The notes beneath the pieces are model-generated. The model searched no databases. It saw only the letters and a program-made list of their open reading frames with translations, and was not told the DNA's origin. Source: Diphasiastrum complanatum (taxonomy: Eukaryota; Streptophyta; Lycopodiopsida; Lycopodiales; Lycopodiaceae). From it: a DNA stretch of 64,000 nt. A program made the position numbers and the translations under genes. The stretch covers positions 23,830,541 through 23,894,540 of the forward strand of contig CM055094.1 in NCBI GenBank assembly GCA_029204225.1. The letters run 5' to 3'. The number at the start of each line of letters is the position of its first letter. The first letter of the stretch is position 1. This document shows, piece by piece, positions 32,250 to 43,520 of this stretch.

Positions 32250-34896
32250 CCCCCCCCTGGAACATCTAGGTGTAGGAATGGTTGGCTCCTCCTGTGTCTC
32301 GGCATCGGGGTCTACTAACAAGTGTTGCATGTCTCCCCCCCCCCCTCATGCTCACCCTCATTCTCTGCCTCTGTATCACCCTCATCCATCCACTCCTCCT
32401 CCTCATACCCATGCCCAAATCCCTCTCCATGCCCCAAAATCTCATCATCTCCATCCTCTCCCATCTCCTAACGTTGAGCTGCTCTCCTGTGACGTCGTGT
32501 AGACCGTGCCTCTGCATCTGCCTGTCTATGTAGCTCCTGGTAGATATCATCCTCGACTTCCTCCTTCGTAGGTGGCACCCGAGGATCAGCAGCTATCGTA
32601 TGTACCTTGCAGGAGTCAGGGTTCACCTACAAAAACAAACGGGCATGGTTAGCAAACCTATGCATTTGTCAATAAATTCATTCAAAATGCAAGTACATCA
32701 AGCAATACTAGTAAAATCACTGACTCACCTCGATCAAGCGGTCATCCTGCATGCGTGTGCGTCTCAACATGCGTCCATTGGTGTTCACAAACACCAACCG
32801 CCTGCACTACTCAATGGAGAGTCTATTTCTCTTCTTCGTGTGATGGCTGGCCCATACACTCCAGTTCCGCTCACAGGCGGAAGTCGAACAGTCTTGTGCA
32901 AGGACCTCTCTGCCAGTCACTGAAGGTCAGGCGTAATGTGGCCATGAAAACTCCACCATGTGACAGGCGCCAACTGGTCCTCTCTGATCTTACACTGCTC
33001 TCAATCAAAAAGGTACAGGCCCCGCTCGAACTTGATCATGTCTCGCTCTATGTTCCCTAGAATTGTGCTTGTTGGCAAAGGAAATAGAACACGTGTCAGG
33101 ACACAAACCAAAGCATATGCTAATACAAACAACTACACTAGCTAGAATATTTACAATACCTGCGCCGGGCCATACACGCTCGATGTACTCCACCCATCCT
33201 CGGTGAAGCTCCGTGTCGCCAGGACGTCTGATAGAGCGTCACAATGGGTGTAGCATGTGGGCCACCACATGGATGGGTCTGTGGAAGTAGTCTCACCTCG
33301 CCTCCCAACGTGTGAGGAGCTTGTCCTTCCTGCGCAGCTGACATTGCAAATGGTTAGGCATCTTCGAAAACACGAGCAGAGTGAAACTGAAATAAGAAAG
33401 TGATAGGAGACGTACCTATCCTCCTCCAAGCCACATCTATGAAGCGCCTCGCCGATGCAGTCCATGAACTCGTATAGGAGACCGAGAATGCACCCCTCTC
33501 GGTCTACTAGGCGCAACACATAGAAGACAGGTCGAAGAACCTCTACAATCTCACTTGCACGTGTCCAAAAGTTCTCTACAAAGACTATGGCCTGGAAGAA
33601 CACTGCCTCTGTCGTGCAGTTCCTTAGCTCATCAAATGCCTCACTGGATATCATCCTTCGCAAATGATCTCGCAAGACGCACAATCGCTCAAGAACCAGG
33701 AAAAAGAAGGCAAAGCGAGTGGGTGCTGGCTTCTTCAAGTCCAGTCGAGAGAATGTACGGAACAATGCCAGCACACGTCTCTTTCTGGTGACGAACTTCA
33801 CTATGCACATGGCCTGGGAGGTGAGCTGCAAGACAGACATTAAACAAAAATTGGTTAGAAGCTAAAAGAGGTTAGGGGCCTGGAATAATTGATAGGTGCA
33901 AAATGCTTTACAAAATTGTACCTCACGAATCCATGGAAGTGCAGCCATGTCCTGAATGAGAAGGTCGATGCAATGTGCAGTGCACGGGGTCCACACAATA
34001 CTCGGGTGCTCCCTCATCACCATCTCTCCCATCGATTTGCAATTCGAGCCGTTGTTTGTAACGACTTGAACCACATGCTCAGCCCCTATCTCCTGCAATA
34101 TAGAGATCACTGCCTCATAGATGAACTCGGCCATGATGGCTCCACCAGCTCGAGTAGCATCCACGCCTCATAGGAAGATTGTGCCAAGTGGGCAAGACAC
34201 TAGGATATTGATGATAGATCGCCGACGAGTGTCAGTCCATCCATCGCTCAATATCGAGCATCCATAGCTGCAAAAATACAACATTTCTTAGACATGTGCA
34301 CTTGCAAACATTATGGTAATGTCTAGATTGAAACAAATGTAGTGGTAAAGAGTAGCAAAAAATTCTTACGTCTGCCACACTGTGCGAATGGAGCTCAACT
34401 CCCATGTGATGGTCTCCTCCTCCTGTCGTAGCATGGTCGTGCACAATGCCTCTCTCCTCGGAGGCCTCCATGACGAATCAGCTGATGCTATCTGAAGGCA
34501 AGTGTCTCTAAAGATCCAAGTGTCTGCAACAGCAAAAGGAATGCCACACTCATAGAACAGCTGGCCAATCTATCAGGTACACAGGGCATGATGATGTCTC
34601 TGCCATGCACCTCGGTCCAATGTCTGCTGCCTAGCCCTAACCGCTCTCTGCTGCACAGAGGACTCTCCTGGTCTAGAACACCCACTAGAAACAATAGATG
34701 GGCGTGCTGAAGGTGTGTCTAACTGTGGAACATCACCTGCTGCATCGTTGTGGCCCTCTGTGGCATAATCTGACTCTGTAAATGGTGTGTCAGCAGCTGA
34801 TGACGACGCTGGACGAGATGGACCTACGACTGAAGGAACAACTGGACGAGAGGGTGCATGTCTGCTAGATGCTCTACGAACATCCCCCCTATGCAA
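32250..34896 (-). pseudogene. hAT transposase (DUF659 / hAT dimerisation), six inferred exons
   Basis: Exons inferred from GT-AG signals and frame: 34370-34896, 33922-34267, 33416-33825, 33160-33329, 32729-about 33058, about 32250-32626; introns 86-102 bp except where noted. Seen in order: FYECGIPFAVADTW, then DGWTDTRRRSIINILV, VDATRAGGAIMAEFIYEA and VQVVTNNGSNCKSMGEMV, WTPCTAHCIDLLIQDM (DUF659 core); then PTRFAFFFLVLERL; then RWEAR, IHVVAHMLHP; then CERNWSVWASHHTKKRNRLS, the C-terminal dimerisation motif; then an acidic Glu/Gly tail. The N-terminal BED zinc finger is absent. Stops include TGA at 34168-34170 (CGA to TGA) and two TGG-to-TGA changes in exon 4, with more in exon 5. Family role: cut-and-paste transposition with 8-bp duplications. 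No terminal repeats were found around it. Confidence 0.85.
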
Positions 34897-35727
34897 AAGT
34901 CTTTTCCTATCGTTGTTTTTGCAGTAAGAAAAGCTTTAGGTCGCTGTAAAATTTGCTTAATCCTCAGTTTGTGTTTCACAAATGCATAAGTAAGTATTTT
35001 TTACAGATTTACATATGCATAGGTTCTATCATAGCTGGAAAACAGGGTATGTGTTGCCGAAATTTTTTCAAAACACCGATTTGCAGGCTACCCTTCCTTA
35101 ACCATAGGATGGGCTTTGCAGTAGTTCATACCATCACAAAGATGGCTTTACTGAATTACTCCACCCTGCAAAACATTGATAAATAGAAGAAAACCTCCAG
35201 CATAATATGTATAACAAAAAGAACTGTCATGTAAATCTTGTAAAAACCACCAACACTACACAACCAGTGATTAGTCTTTTTTGTCTTTCTTTACTTGCTT
35301 TCCACTGATTCAAGCCAAGCCTGGCTCAATAAAAAACAAAAGGCAGTCTCCAAAACCACCTAAATCACTATTAAAAGAACAAAAAGCCTTAAAAACCAGC
35401 CCTTCCACAGATTGATCTAGTTGCTAACAGAAGAGTGTCCCAAATGAAGTAATCGTCAACAAAAGTGATTCAAGAAAACTGCTGAAAACCAATATGAACT
35501 GTCTAAACATCGAACTGATTGTATACCTGGTACTGCACTTACCACACAACCGATTACACTTCAAACAAGGAAATCTACGGGAGGCATAATCCGCACTTTC
35601 ACCACATCATTGCATACTCCACTGAATTCTCAAAATAGTGTCGAGATTCATATCACATAGCGAAAAAATCCTCACAATTTGAGATTTCTTCATGAACACA
35701 AATCTATGGCAATACGTGCTCAGAATT
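34897..35727. other. No gene seen
   Basis: About 830 bp. On the minus strand it lies downstream of the primer site at 35728, so part may be leader of that retroelement. No frame recognised. Confidence 0.45.
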
Positions 35728-35740
35728 GGCTCTGATACCA
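35728..35740 (-). promoter_or_regulatory. Met-tRNA primer binding site, minus strand
   Basis: The minus strand reads TGGTATCAGAGCC, one base after the LTR end at 35742. Confidence 0.88.
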
Positions 35741-35741
35741 A

Positions 35742-36222
35742 TATAAAGTCCTCCATCCAAGGATCCTATTCTAAGCATGCCAATCACAAGCAACACAAGG
35801 GAATCTGATGGTGGACAAACCAACCCAACCAAACCTAGATTGACGAATGGATCTAGCCCCCAAGCTATGGATCAATCACTTAGAGAGGAAAGATGCATCA
35901 CACCAGCCGCATCCCGCCACCGGTCATGCTATCAAGCATACACTAGTGAGAGCCCAATAGGTATACTTATACTCTCCAAGGCCCATGCACCACTAGTAGT
36001 GCACTTGACACCTCTGCAGCCTATTTGGGCCACGTCATCCAGTTTTCCAATGACTCACTGATAGACCCATACAAATCCACCATCAAGTGTTTAGGCCTAC
36101 AACCATTAATTATGACAATGCACTTATAAGGGCCCCAATTCTCTTATAGTCACAATTAACTTACAAGTTGTTGGTCTACCGGTCCCTAGCATGGACACGC
36201 TACTCGAGACCAGTCATGGTCA
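35742..36222 (-). repeat. 5' LTR, copy 1 of an inverted pair
   Basis: In its own sense it begins TGACCATGACTGG (36222) and ends GGACTTTATA (35742), giving TG...TA ends rather than TG...CA. It matches 43039-43520 in reverse complement along its length with few differences. The primer site lies directly beyond it, so the internal region ran to lower coordinates and is now lost. Confidence 0.88.
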
Positions 36223-37601
36223 TGACAATCACAGACTCAACTGTAGATCTTGGTCTCCTTGCCATTGCTATTTTGAAAGCTTGGGCGCCAAAAATCTCTC
36301 TAATATGATACTTAATTTCAATTTTTCGTATCACATTTAATCTAATGTGAATGCCACCGTAGTCACAATTACTATGCATATTATATTTCTATAATTGTAA
36401 GGATCCTAGGCAAATGACTACAGATCACAGAACATAAAAGATTTGAGCAATCAAGACAACGAGAACAATGAGATGGAGAAGAGAGCAATTGAATTATCTG
36501 TTTTTAGATTCGAGTGGATTGGTTAGTGTCTCGCTCGTTGGCGGCCTGTTGACGCTCAGCTCAATCGCTGTGTTCTGCTCGTTGGTAGACTTTCATGCAC
36601 ATCTATTCTCTCTATTTTCGTCTTTCTACCTTCTGCTTGTGTTGATAAAAAATTGTGTATATATCTCCACTGTGTGGAGTTTACAAGATAGCTAAACAGA
36701 GAATTACAAGACAAATTAATGCTAATCAACTAGTTAGTTATTCTCTGTTATTGCTAACTCTTTCAGCTGAGTGTGAGGCACAATACACCACGCTCGTTGG
36801 CAGCGCAAATGGTTTTCCTTCATCTTCGTTTTGCTTCGTTTCGTGTCTTTAGGTCTTCAAGGTATGTTCGACCTTTGAGGTATGTTTGCCCTTCGACCTT
36901 CGTTTCGTTTCGCTTCGCGACAAAGTTGTAGGAGTTCACAATTTCTGACAAAAATGGATCTTAATAAGATCTATTTTAGATCAATAAGAGTGATTAGCAA
37001 CTTGGATGATTGATCTAGATCAATACTAGCACGTAAAACTAGCTTTCATTGTCAATTACTACACTTCCAAGCAAGAACAATAGAAAATAATGATCTCAAG
37101 CCTTCACACATGTGAAAACAAGTGAGTGTACGGCCTGCTAACAAAGTAAATGATTACTACTTAGATCCTAAGCATTTGCATCAAAAGATCTTGCATAAGA
37201 GAGTGATAACATACAAATTTGCTACTCCCAAATCAATGCTCAAGATTAGCTTCAAAATGGATCCATCATAGATCAAGTACACAATTGTGGATTTCTCTCT
37301 CTAAGCCACATTCAGCACTTGTGAGACAACTCATTGAGTTTATCCTAATCCATTTAGCTTAGATTTCACTAATTTGCCACATCATCATTGGTGGCTAGTG
37401 TTGACCTTCTAGATTCCTACATTCTAGGAATTAGATCCTATAAAGTAGAAGATTTGAAATTTGTCTCATATGAAAGCTATGTACAATGGATCTAAAATTT
37501 TGAAATGACATTTCAAACATGTGGACAGGTCCTCACATGTGTGGATCCACATAGATATCAAACTATTAACCTGTACAACTTCAAAATTGTCAAATCTAAC
37601 A
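36223..37601 (-). repeat. LTR-like region of another minus-strand copia (left edge unknown)
   Basis: On the minus strand TGTTAGATTTGAC starts at 37601 after a purine tract. CACATGTGTGGATCCACA near 37535 is nearly palindromic. Near 36840-36925 the words CTTCGTTTCG and TTCGACCTT recur. No coding frame was found. The stretch may hold more than one LTR. Confidence 0.45.
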
Positions 37602-37675
37602 CTCCTCAATTTTAAGTTTGACACATCTATAGTACATTCATCTACAACACCTAAGGCTGATCTTAACTTGATATA
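37602..37675 (-). promoter_or_regulatory. Polypurine tract and last internal bases of a copia
   Basis: The minus strand reads AAAATTGAGGAG immediately before TGTTAG (37602-37613). The bases just upstream translate as CTIDVSNLKL, like the tail after copia RNase H. Confidence 0.6.
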
Positions 37676-38010
37676 TGAAGTAGAGACCTAACAAGAACAT
37701 TGTGATTCTATAAACTTGTTTTCTGATGAGAGTACATTGCTTGCAGCTTATGCGCTTGCAAGTCTATATCTCCTTCTTCTCTATTTTACTCTTTATACTT
37801 ATATGCACTTCGTAGGCACATTTATGTTTTATCAAAAAATTTCTTCTAAGTTTTTCTTATAAAACTAATGGCTGCACTAAGTGCCGATTAGTTGCGGTTG
37901 TCTGCTTCTATTTGAACAGACTGTACTTGCAGCCGATTTTCTCTGTGGAAGCGGACTACACCACGGGGAAGCCTTCAGGGATGAAGGAAAGTGAAGTTCA
38001 TTTTTCAACA
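37676..38010 (-). repeat. Copia 3' LTR, 335 bp
   Basis: TG at 37676 and CA at 38010 (in plus coordinates). In its own sense it begins TGTTGAAAAATGAAC directly after the purine tract at 38011. The left boundary is the best TG but is not confirmed by a target duplication. Confidence 0.6.
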
Positions 38011-38022
38011 CTCCCTCTTGAA
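38011..38022 (-). promoter_or_regulatory. Polypurine tract
   Basis: The minus strand reads TCAAGAGGGAG directly before the TGTTGA LTR start, the standard copia arrangement. Confidence 0.8.
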
Positions 38023-38029
38023 CTGAAGA

Positions 38030-39465
38030 TTCGTTCAGCCAATTCCCATATTCGTCCTGTGTTTTTCGAACAGTTGCTATCTGAGGGCTTTGTGAGAACA
38101 TCAGTTGTCATTTCCATAGTCTTCATGTATTTAATCCGAATCTCCTATTTTTGCACAACATCTCTTACATGATGATATTTGAGTGGTATGTGTTTGAACC
38201 TGGAATGGAAGACCGGAACTTGAGTCATGGAGATTGCGCTGTTGTTGCCATGTATATGATAGTAGGTTCTGATTATTGCTCCCCAAGCTCACTAAACAAC
38301 TGTCTCAGCCACACAAGTTCGTTTGCATTCTTTGAAGCTTCCACATACTCAGCTTCGCATGAAGATTGTGCCACAAGTGTTTGCTTTTTACAAACCCAAC
38401 TTACTGGCCCTCCACATATCATGAAGCATCCACCAGTGACTGATTTACTGTCATCCTTTGAACTTGCCCAAGTAGCGTCACTATATGCCTTGAGAGTGGA
38501 CTCATCTGGCTTTGAATAAACAATGCCAAAGTCTACGCTCAATTTGAGAGATCGCAAGACTCTCTTTGCTAGCTCCCAATGGTACTTTCCTGGACTATTA
38601 GAAAATTGTGCTAAAGCATAAATAGAAAAGGCCAAATCTAATCGAGTACATACAGTCAGATACATTAGAGCTCTGACCAGATCTTGAAAAGGTGTATTAC
38701 TCATTTTGAGTTCTTCATGCTCTTCATCCTTTGAAAATTTTACTCCTACTGCCATAGGAGTCTCTTTCCCCTTGCATTCCAGCATTGCATAGTCTGTCAA
38801 AATTTTACAAGCATAACCATACTGAGAAAGTTTTATGTCTCCAGTTGTTTTATCTCTGATGGTTTCAATTTCTAGAAATTTCTTAGCCTCTCCAAGGTCT
38901 ATAATTTCAAACTCTTGACTTATAAGATCCTTGATCTCTTGCATTATCTCTAAGTCATTATCAAACATTAGAGTATCATCAACGAATACAACTAAGATTA
39001 AGGAACTCTCACCCTTAGTTTTAACGAAGGCATTGTTGTCTAAAACTAATCTTCTAAAACTAATAGGGATTAAAAGTTTAGAAATTCTTTTATGCCAAGC
39101 TCTTGCAGCTTGTTTTAACCCATATATACACTTCTTCAGTTTGTAGCATAAATCAGAAAATTGTGGGTTGAGGAAACCTTTAGGCTGCCTCATATAAATT
39201 TTTTCATCAAGAAACCCATAAATGAATGCAGTTTTGATACTGATATGATGGAAAAATAAGGAACGTGTAACGGCCAAAGCAAATAAGAGACAAATGGTAG
39301 ACTGTTTTACCATGGAAAAAAATGTTTTCTGATAGTCTACTCCATACTTCTGAGAATATCCCTTAGATACTAGTCTAGCCTTGTATCTCTCAGCACTCCC
39401 ATCTGATTTCAACTTTATCACGTAGACCGATTTGCAGTCTGGTATCTGTGGCAATGGATATCAAT
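38030..39465 (-). pseudogene. Copia reverse transcriptase-RNase H, nearly intact
   Basis: A 393-codon open frame (38273-39454) with IPDCKSVYVIKLKSDGSAER, KARLVSKGYSQKYGVDY, a short IYGLKQAARAWHKRI, the catalytic FVDDTLMF (F for the usual Y) and LSQYGYACKIL. RNase H follows: AYSDATWASSKDDSKSVTGG and QSSCEAEYVEA. A TAA at 38270-38272 (CAA to TAA) and a small frameshift separate the last part, where HIPLKYHHVRDV and MTTDVLTKP are still readable to about 38090. The N-terminal side stops at PLP-IPDCK near 39465, so gag, protease and integrase are gone. The opposite-strand frame at 39454 starts exactly at this junction. Confidence 0.85.
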
Positions 39466-41376
39466 GGAGCTGCTGCTGCTGATTCTTCAAAGCCAGCATC
39501 TGCTTCCACATCTCAGAAGCAACAGAGTGCATCCACCTCTGAGGATGACGCAACCCAGTTCGACACATCAGACAAAGGACGAACAGTTGCTGAAGGCGAC
39601 ACTGGGGCACCTGTGGCAGATGAAGAAGAACCAGACGACCAGCCCCAGTGGTTTCGATCCATGACAGAGAAAGCCAAAAATCTAGTGGCTGAAGTATATG
39701 AGTTTGACAAGTACCACCGACAACCCACGATGCAGCTTATCAACTCAGAGAGGAAATCTTTAGACTCTCTAAAGGAGTCCTTCGAGAAGATCGATTCGCT
39801 CGAATCAAACAACACAAAGCTGATCGAACAAAATCATTCTCTTGAAACACAACTCCAGACTCTAATAAAGGAACCTGATTCTTTGAAGTAGACAAATAAG
39901 ACGATTTAGACCAAGTCTGAAAATTTTCAGACTCAAAACGATTATTTGAAACAACAACTTTTGGCTGCGAATCAACACAATGTTGCTCTCCAGAAACATT
40001 TACAAGAAGAGCGAATGACAAGACTAAAGGCAAAAGATGCTCTCTCTCTGAGCACCAATGCAGGGTCAATCACAGTTGATCTCACAAAGCTGAACCAGCT
40101 CCAAGGCCAGATGGTCGAAAATTTTCGAGTCGAGTTCTTACAACCGCTAGAGGATGCGAAGGCTCTTGTCGAGGAAGAGTTGGCTGAGCTGAAGGAGCTC
40201 TCGAGTGATGCCACCCCATTTTGCAGCGGGCCCGATGCACACGAGGAATACCTTCAGGCCTTGTTTCGAATTGATGACCTCACACAACAAATCCAAGTTA
40301 TGCCTGCCTGCACCGGAGCCTCAGACCATCCAGAATTCTTGGAAGTTGTCTCGAAGATTGACAAGTTCAAACAGGAGTTGTTGAATCTTAAGCAACAATT
40401 GGAAGATCAGAAGCTGGCTACTGAGTTGCAAACTTAGGACTTGGCAACTGCATCTACACAGCCAAAGCAAATGCAGCAAAATCAGTCGAAGGTATGTGTT
40501 GACAGATTATGTGCATTTGTTGAACGCTTTTGGAAATGGTGTCCACATGCTTTTAATATTGAATTGCAATGGCGTGTAGATTATATGATGCTACCATGTG
40601 CAGTAGGCATTGCCTTCGACGAACGGAAGCGACCTTGAGAGAAGGACGACTTTCTTTGGTTATGGGCCCAGCTCTTTATCGAGCAGAAAGGATGTCTCTG
40701 CTGGGACATAATCCAGGGTAAGTTCCAGGTCGTACCTTTCGGATCAGCAGAGCTATACATAGGCTCTTCGGCTATGTATGCTCTCGAATATATTCGAATC
40801 AAAGAACTTCAATTTTTGCGTAACAAAGATAATAAGCGACATTTTTGGAAGCGAAAGTCATAGTTTCAATTGTACAAACCACAAGTTGTTGCGGATTTAG
40901 GTGCATTCGACGATGCAGGATTTCTGATTAATATAAATATGGCTTATCAGGAATTATTCAGTCTTTATGTGGATTGGGAGCGAAACCTTGCAGAATATTT
41001 TGTGGAGATTCGACATAATTTGCAAGATAGAAGGAAGTCATTCCGTTATAAGCAGTTCTGTACATATACATTTTGGCAGTTTGGTACCTTTGCGGCAAAG
41101 ACATTATTTTTTGTTCATAATCTTTATGTTAAAAGCGATTTTATTAGATTTTCAGCTCGTTACTGTAAAGAAATCACTCTACGTAGTGATTCAGACGAAG
41201 ATACCAAGTTAACCCAGGAGCTGTTCGATGGAACATTGCTCCCGGTTAAGTTAGAAGAATTCGGCAACTTACCAGTTGGCCGCTACACAAAATCAAAAGA
41301 AGACTTGCTGTTGATCAAAGCTCAACAAAACTTGGAGCTTGCTCAGAAATTATATGAAGAACTGAATCGTTCATGA
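39454..41376 (+). pseudogene. Coiled-coil ORF just upstream of an LTR (additional or env-like ORF)
   Basis: One frame runs from ATG 39454 to TGA 41374-41376 (about 640 codons) with five stops: TAG at 39889, 39907, 40435, 40861 and TGA at 40636. Each becomes Gln or Arg by reversing one C-to-T. N-terminal 40 residues are Ser/Ala-rich and acidic (SEDDATQFDTSDKGR); residues about 70-330 are heptad-like, rich in L, E, Q, K (FEKIDSLESNNTKLIEQNHS). The C-terminal 230 residues are a globular, aromatic-rich domain with LWLWAQLFIEQKGCLCWDI and CTYTFWQFGTFAAKTLFFVH. No known enzyme motif. It is followed at 41668 by a purine tract and an LTR start, the slot used by additional or env-like ORFs in plant LTR elements. 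Neither membrane helix nor signal peptide is clear. The family is unknown to me. Confidence 0.6.
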
Positions 41377-41667
41377 ATATTCATTCGTGCCTTTGTCGTG
41401 GTGATGTTTCTATGGGATGCTGAATTTTTGAAGTTTACAGATGTTTTGAAGTTTGATTCCAGTTTTCATCAACAATTCAAAGATCAACTCAAAAAAATCC
41501 AATTAAAGAAACAACAAGACACATATTCTCTAAGACGAAGAAATATCTAAAGGACAAAATACACGAAGAAATATCTTTTCGCCTCAACGAAAATCTGACG
41601 AACAAGAATGTTTCTCGAATAATCCTCGAAATGAAGATGATATGTTCACGAGGACGTTTCACATTTG
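41377..41667 (+). other. Tail between the ORF and the LTR
   Basis: No frame. It includes CGAAGAAATATC twice (about 41537 and 41560). Confidence 0.4.
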
Positions 41668-42930
41668 AGGAAGGGGATATGTAATGCCACGAAAATGTTA
41701 AATATTGAATATTAACATAAATATGGCATGATATACTCGAATATGAAGATATGAGCTGGTTAACTATAAATCATGAAGAGGCCTAAGTCATTTTTTGAGA
41801 ATATATCTCCTAAGTACTTGCCTTGTAATTAAGGACAAGACCTTTAAAAGAAAAAGACATTGCCTTGTATAACCTTTACTAGGTTGTCCATGCAAAACGA
41901 CTAGATACGAAAAGACATGTAAACTAGAATAACTTTAACTCATAGTTAAGTATACCTCCTATGGTATAGTTGAACGTATTTTTAGTCTAATTGTTAACTA
42001 GACCCTTTCGCGGGAGCGACGCACCTGTTGTTTTAGAGGTGTGTTTGTTCGCCCCATAGAACATATATTGATCTCACACTTCAGTCTCGATCATCGAGAG
42101 AGAAGAGTTTATGCTTATGTAAGAGATTGAAGAAGTGAATAGAGTTCTGTGAGTTATTCTCTCTTATCTCTGTTCTCCACACTGTTGAGTGTGAGTGATC
42201 TTGAGTCTACTAACAATCTCTAACACATGTCATGAATTACTATCTGATCAGACAGACGCTCTAGTGCATTACAGTCGTTTGTTGTGTATCCGTAAAACAT
42301 GCTCTAAAGAACTGTCTTAAAATCATCTTATTCATCTGTCATGAATACTTTCTTTTCGGCACTCGAACAATGACTATCTTTGGTACAGTCTAGCATGATC
42401 ATTGAATAAAGCTGTATGTATACATATGAGATGACAGTCCCTATCTGAAGAATTGAGTCTTTTATCTGTTTTTCTGATTGGCATTGACATAAGTTTCTAA
42501 CGTGTTCTAAAACCATTTGTGTTCTTTAGCCATTAATTTGGACTTTAGTTGTTGAGGACTTTTGTCTAGAAACGAATAGTTCGCAAACGCGATTAGTTAA
42601 TTGTCTACACAGTCGTGAATACATCGAACAACTCTCGACTCTTGTTGACACCTTAATTAGCCAGAGTGTAGAACTGTTGTACTACTCTGATAACATCTCG
42701 TATGTAGAACGTGGTTCCTTCAATTTGATAGAGGCTAGATTGTTGTTCTGAAATTATTAGCATTGTATTTCCCAAACCATATGTAATACTGGTTACTTTT
42801 TAATGTCTGTTGACAACCAGAATAACACTCGAAACCACTTGGTTATAAATTGTACCAAATACATAACTTTCTAACGCTGTCCTCTGTGGGAACGACATTA
42901 TTTACTATTAAATCTATCTTAACCCTGTTG
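41668..42930 (+). repeat. Polypurine tract and LTR-like region, plus orientation
   Basis: GAGGAAGGGGATA (41668) precedes TGTAATGCCACG at 41680, the common Ty3/gypsy 3' LTR start. Internal CCACACTGTTGAGTGTGAG occurs near 42175. At about 42883-42900 CTCTGTGGGAACGAC resembles the tail of TAT-type primer regions, so the LTR may end there. No coding frame. Confidence 0.5.
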
Positions 42931-43023
42931 GTATAGTACGACAATGATGATTCCTGGTAACAGGAGGGAAGCTTAAGGAGGAACTTTCTCAATTTTAAAT
43001 TCTGAGGACAAAACTTGAATAAG

Positions 43024-43038
43024 GGAGGAAGAACGTCA
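43024..43038 (+). promoter_or_regulatory. Polypurine tract
   Basis: AAGGGAGGAAGAACG directly precedes the LTR at 43039. Only about 100 bp of its internal region remains to the left. Confidence 0.75.
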
Positions 43039-43520
43039 TGCCCATGACTGGTCTCGAGTAGGGTGTCCATGCTAGGGACCGGTAGACCAACAACTCGTAA
43101 GTTAATTGTGACTATAAGGGAATTGGGGCCCTTATAAGTACATTGTCATAATTAATGGTTGTAGGCCTAAACACTTGATGGTGGATTTGTATGGGTCTAC
43201 CAGTGAGTCATTGGGAAACTGGATGACGTGGCCCAAATAGGCTGCAGAGGTGTCACAGTGCACGACTAGTGGTGCATGGGCCTTGGAGGGTATAAGTATA
43301 CCTATTGGGCTCTCACTAGTGTATGCTTGATAGAATGACCAGTGGCAGGATGCTGCTGGTGTGATGGCTCTTTCCTCTCTGAGTGATTGATGCATAGCTT
43401 GGGGGCGAGATCCGTTTGTCGATCTAGGTTTGATTGGGTTGGTTTGTCCACCATCGGGTTCTCTTGTGTTGCTTGTGATTGGCATGCTTAGAATAGGGTC
43501 CTTGGATTGAGGACTTTATA
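43039..43520 (+). repeat. 3' LTR, copy 2 of the inverted pair
   Basis: Reverse complement of 35742-36222 over its length, with TGCCCATGACTGG at the start and GGACTTTATA at the end. No primer site follows and a purine tract precedes it, so this is a 3' LTR. Confidence 0.88.

Noticed and set aside
39448-39453. GTG upstream of the coiled-coil ORF as start
   Set aside because: ATG at 39454 is in the same frame two codons later and is the normal start in plants.
39454-41376. U-to-C RNA editing restoring the TAG/TGA codons, as in organelles of ferns and hornworts
   Set aside because: That editing acts on organellar transcripts; this is a nuclear retroelement beside an LTR. Methylation-driven C-to-T decay is simpler.
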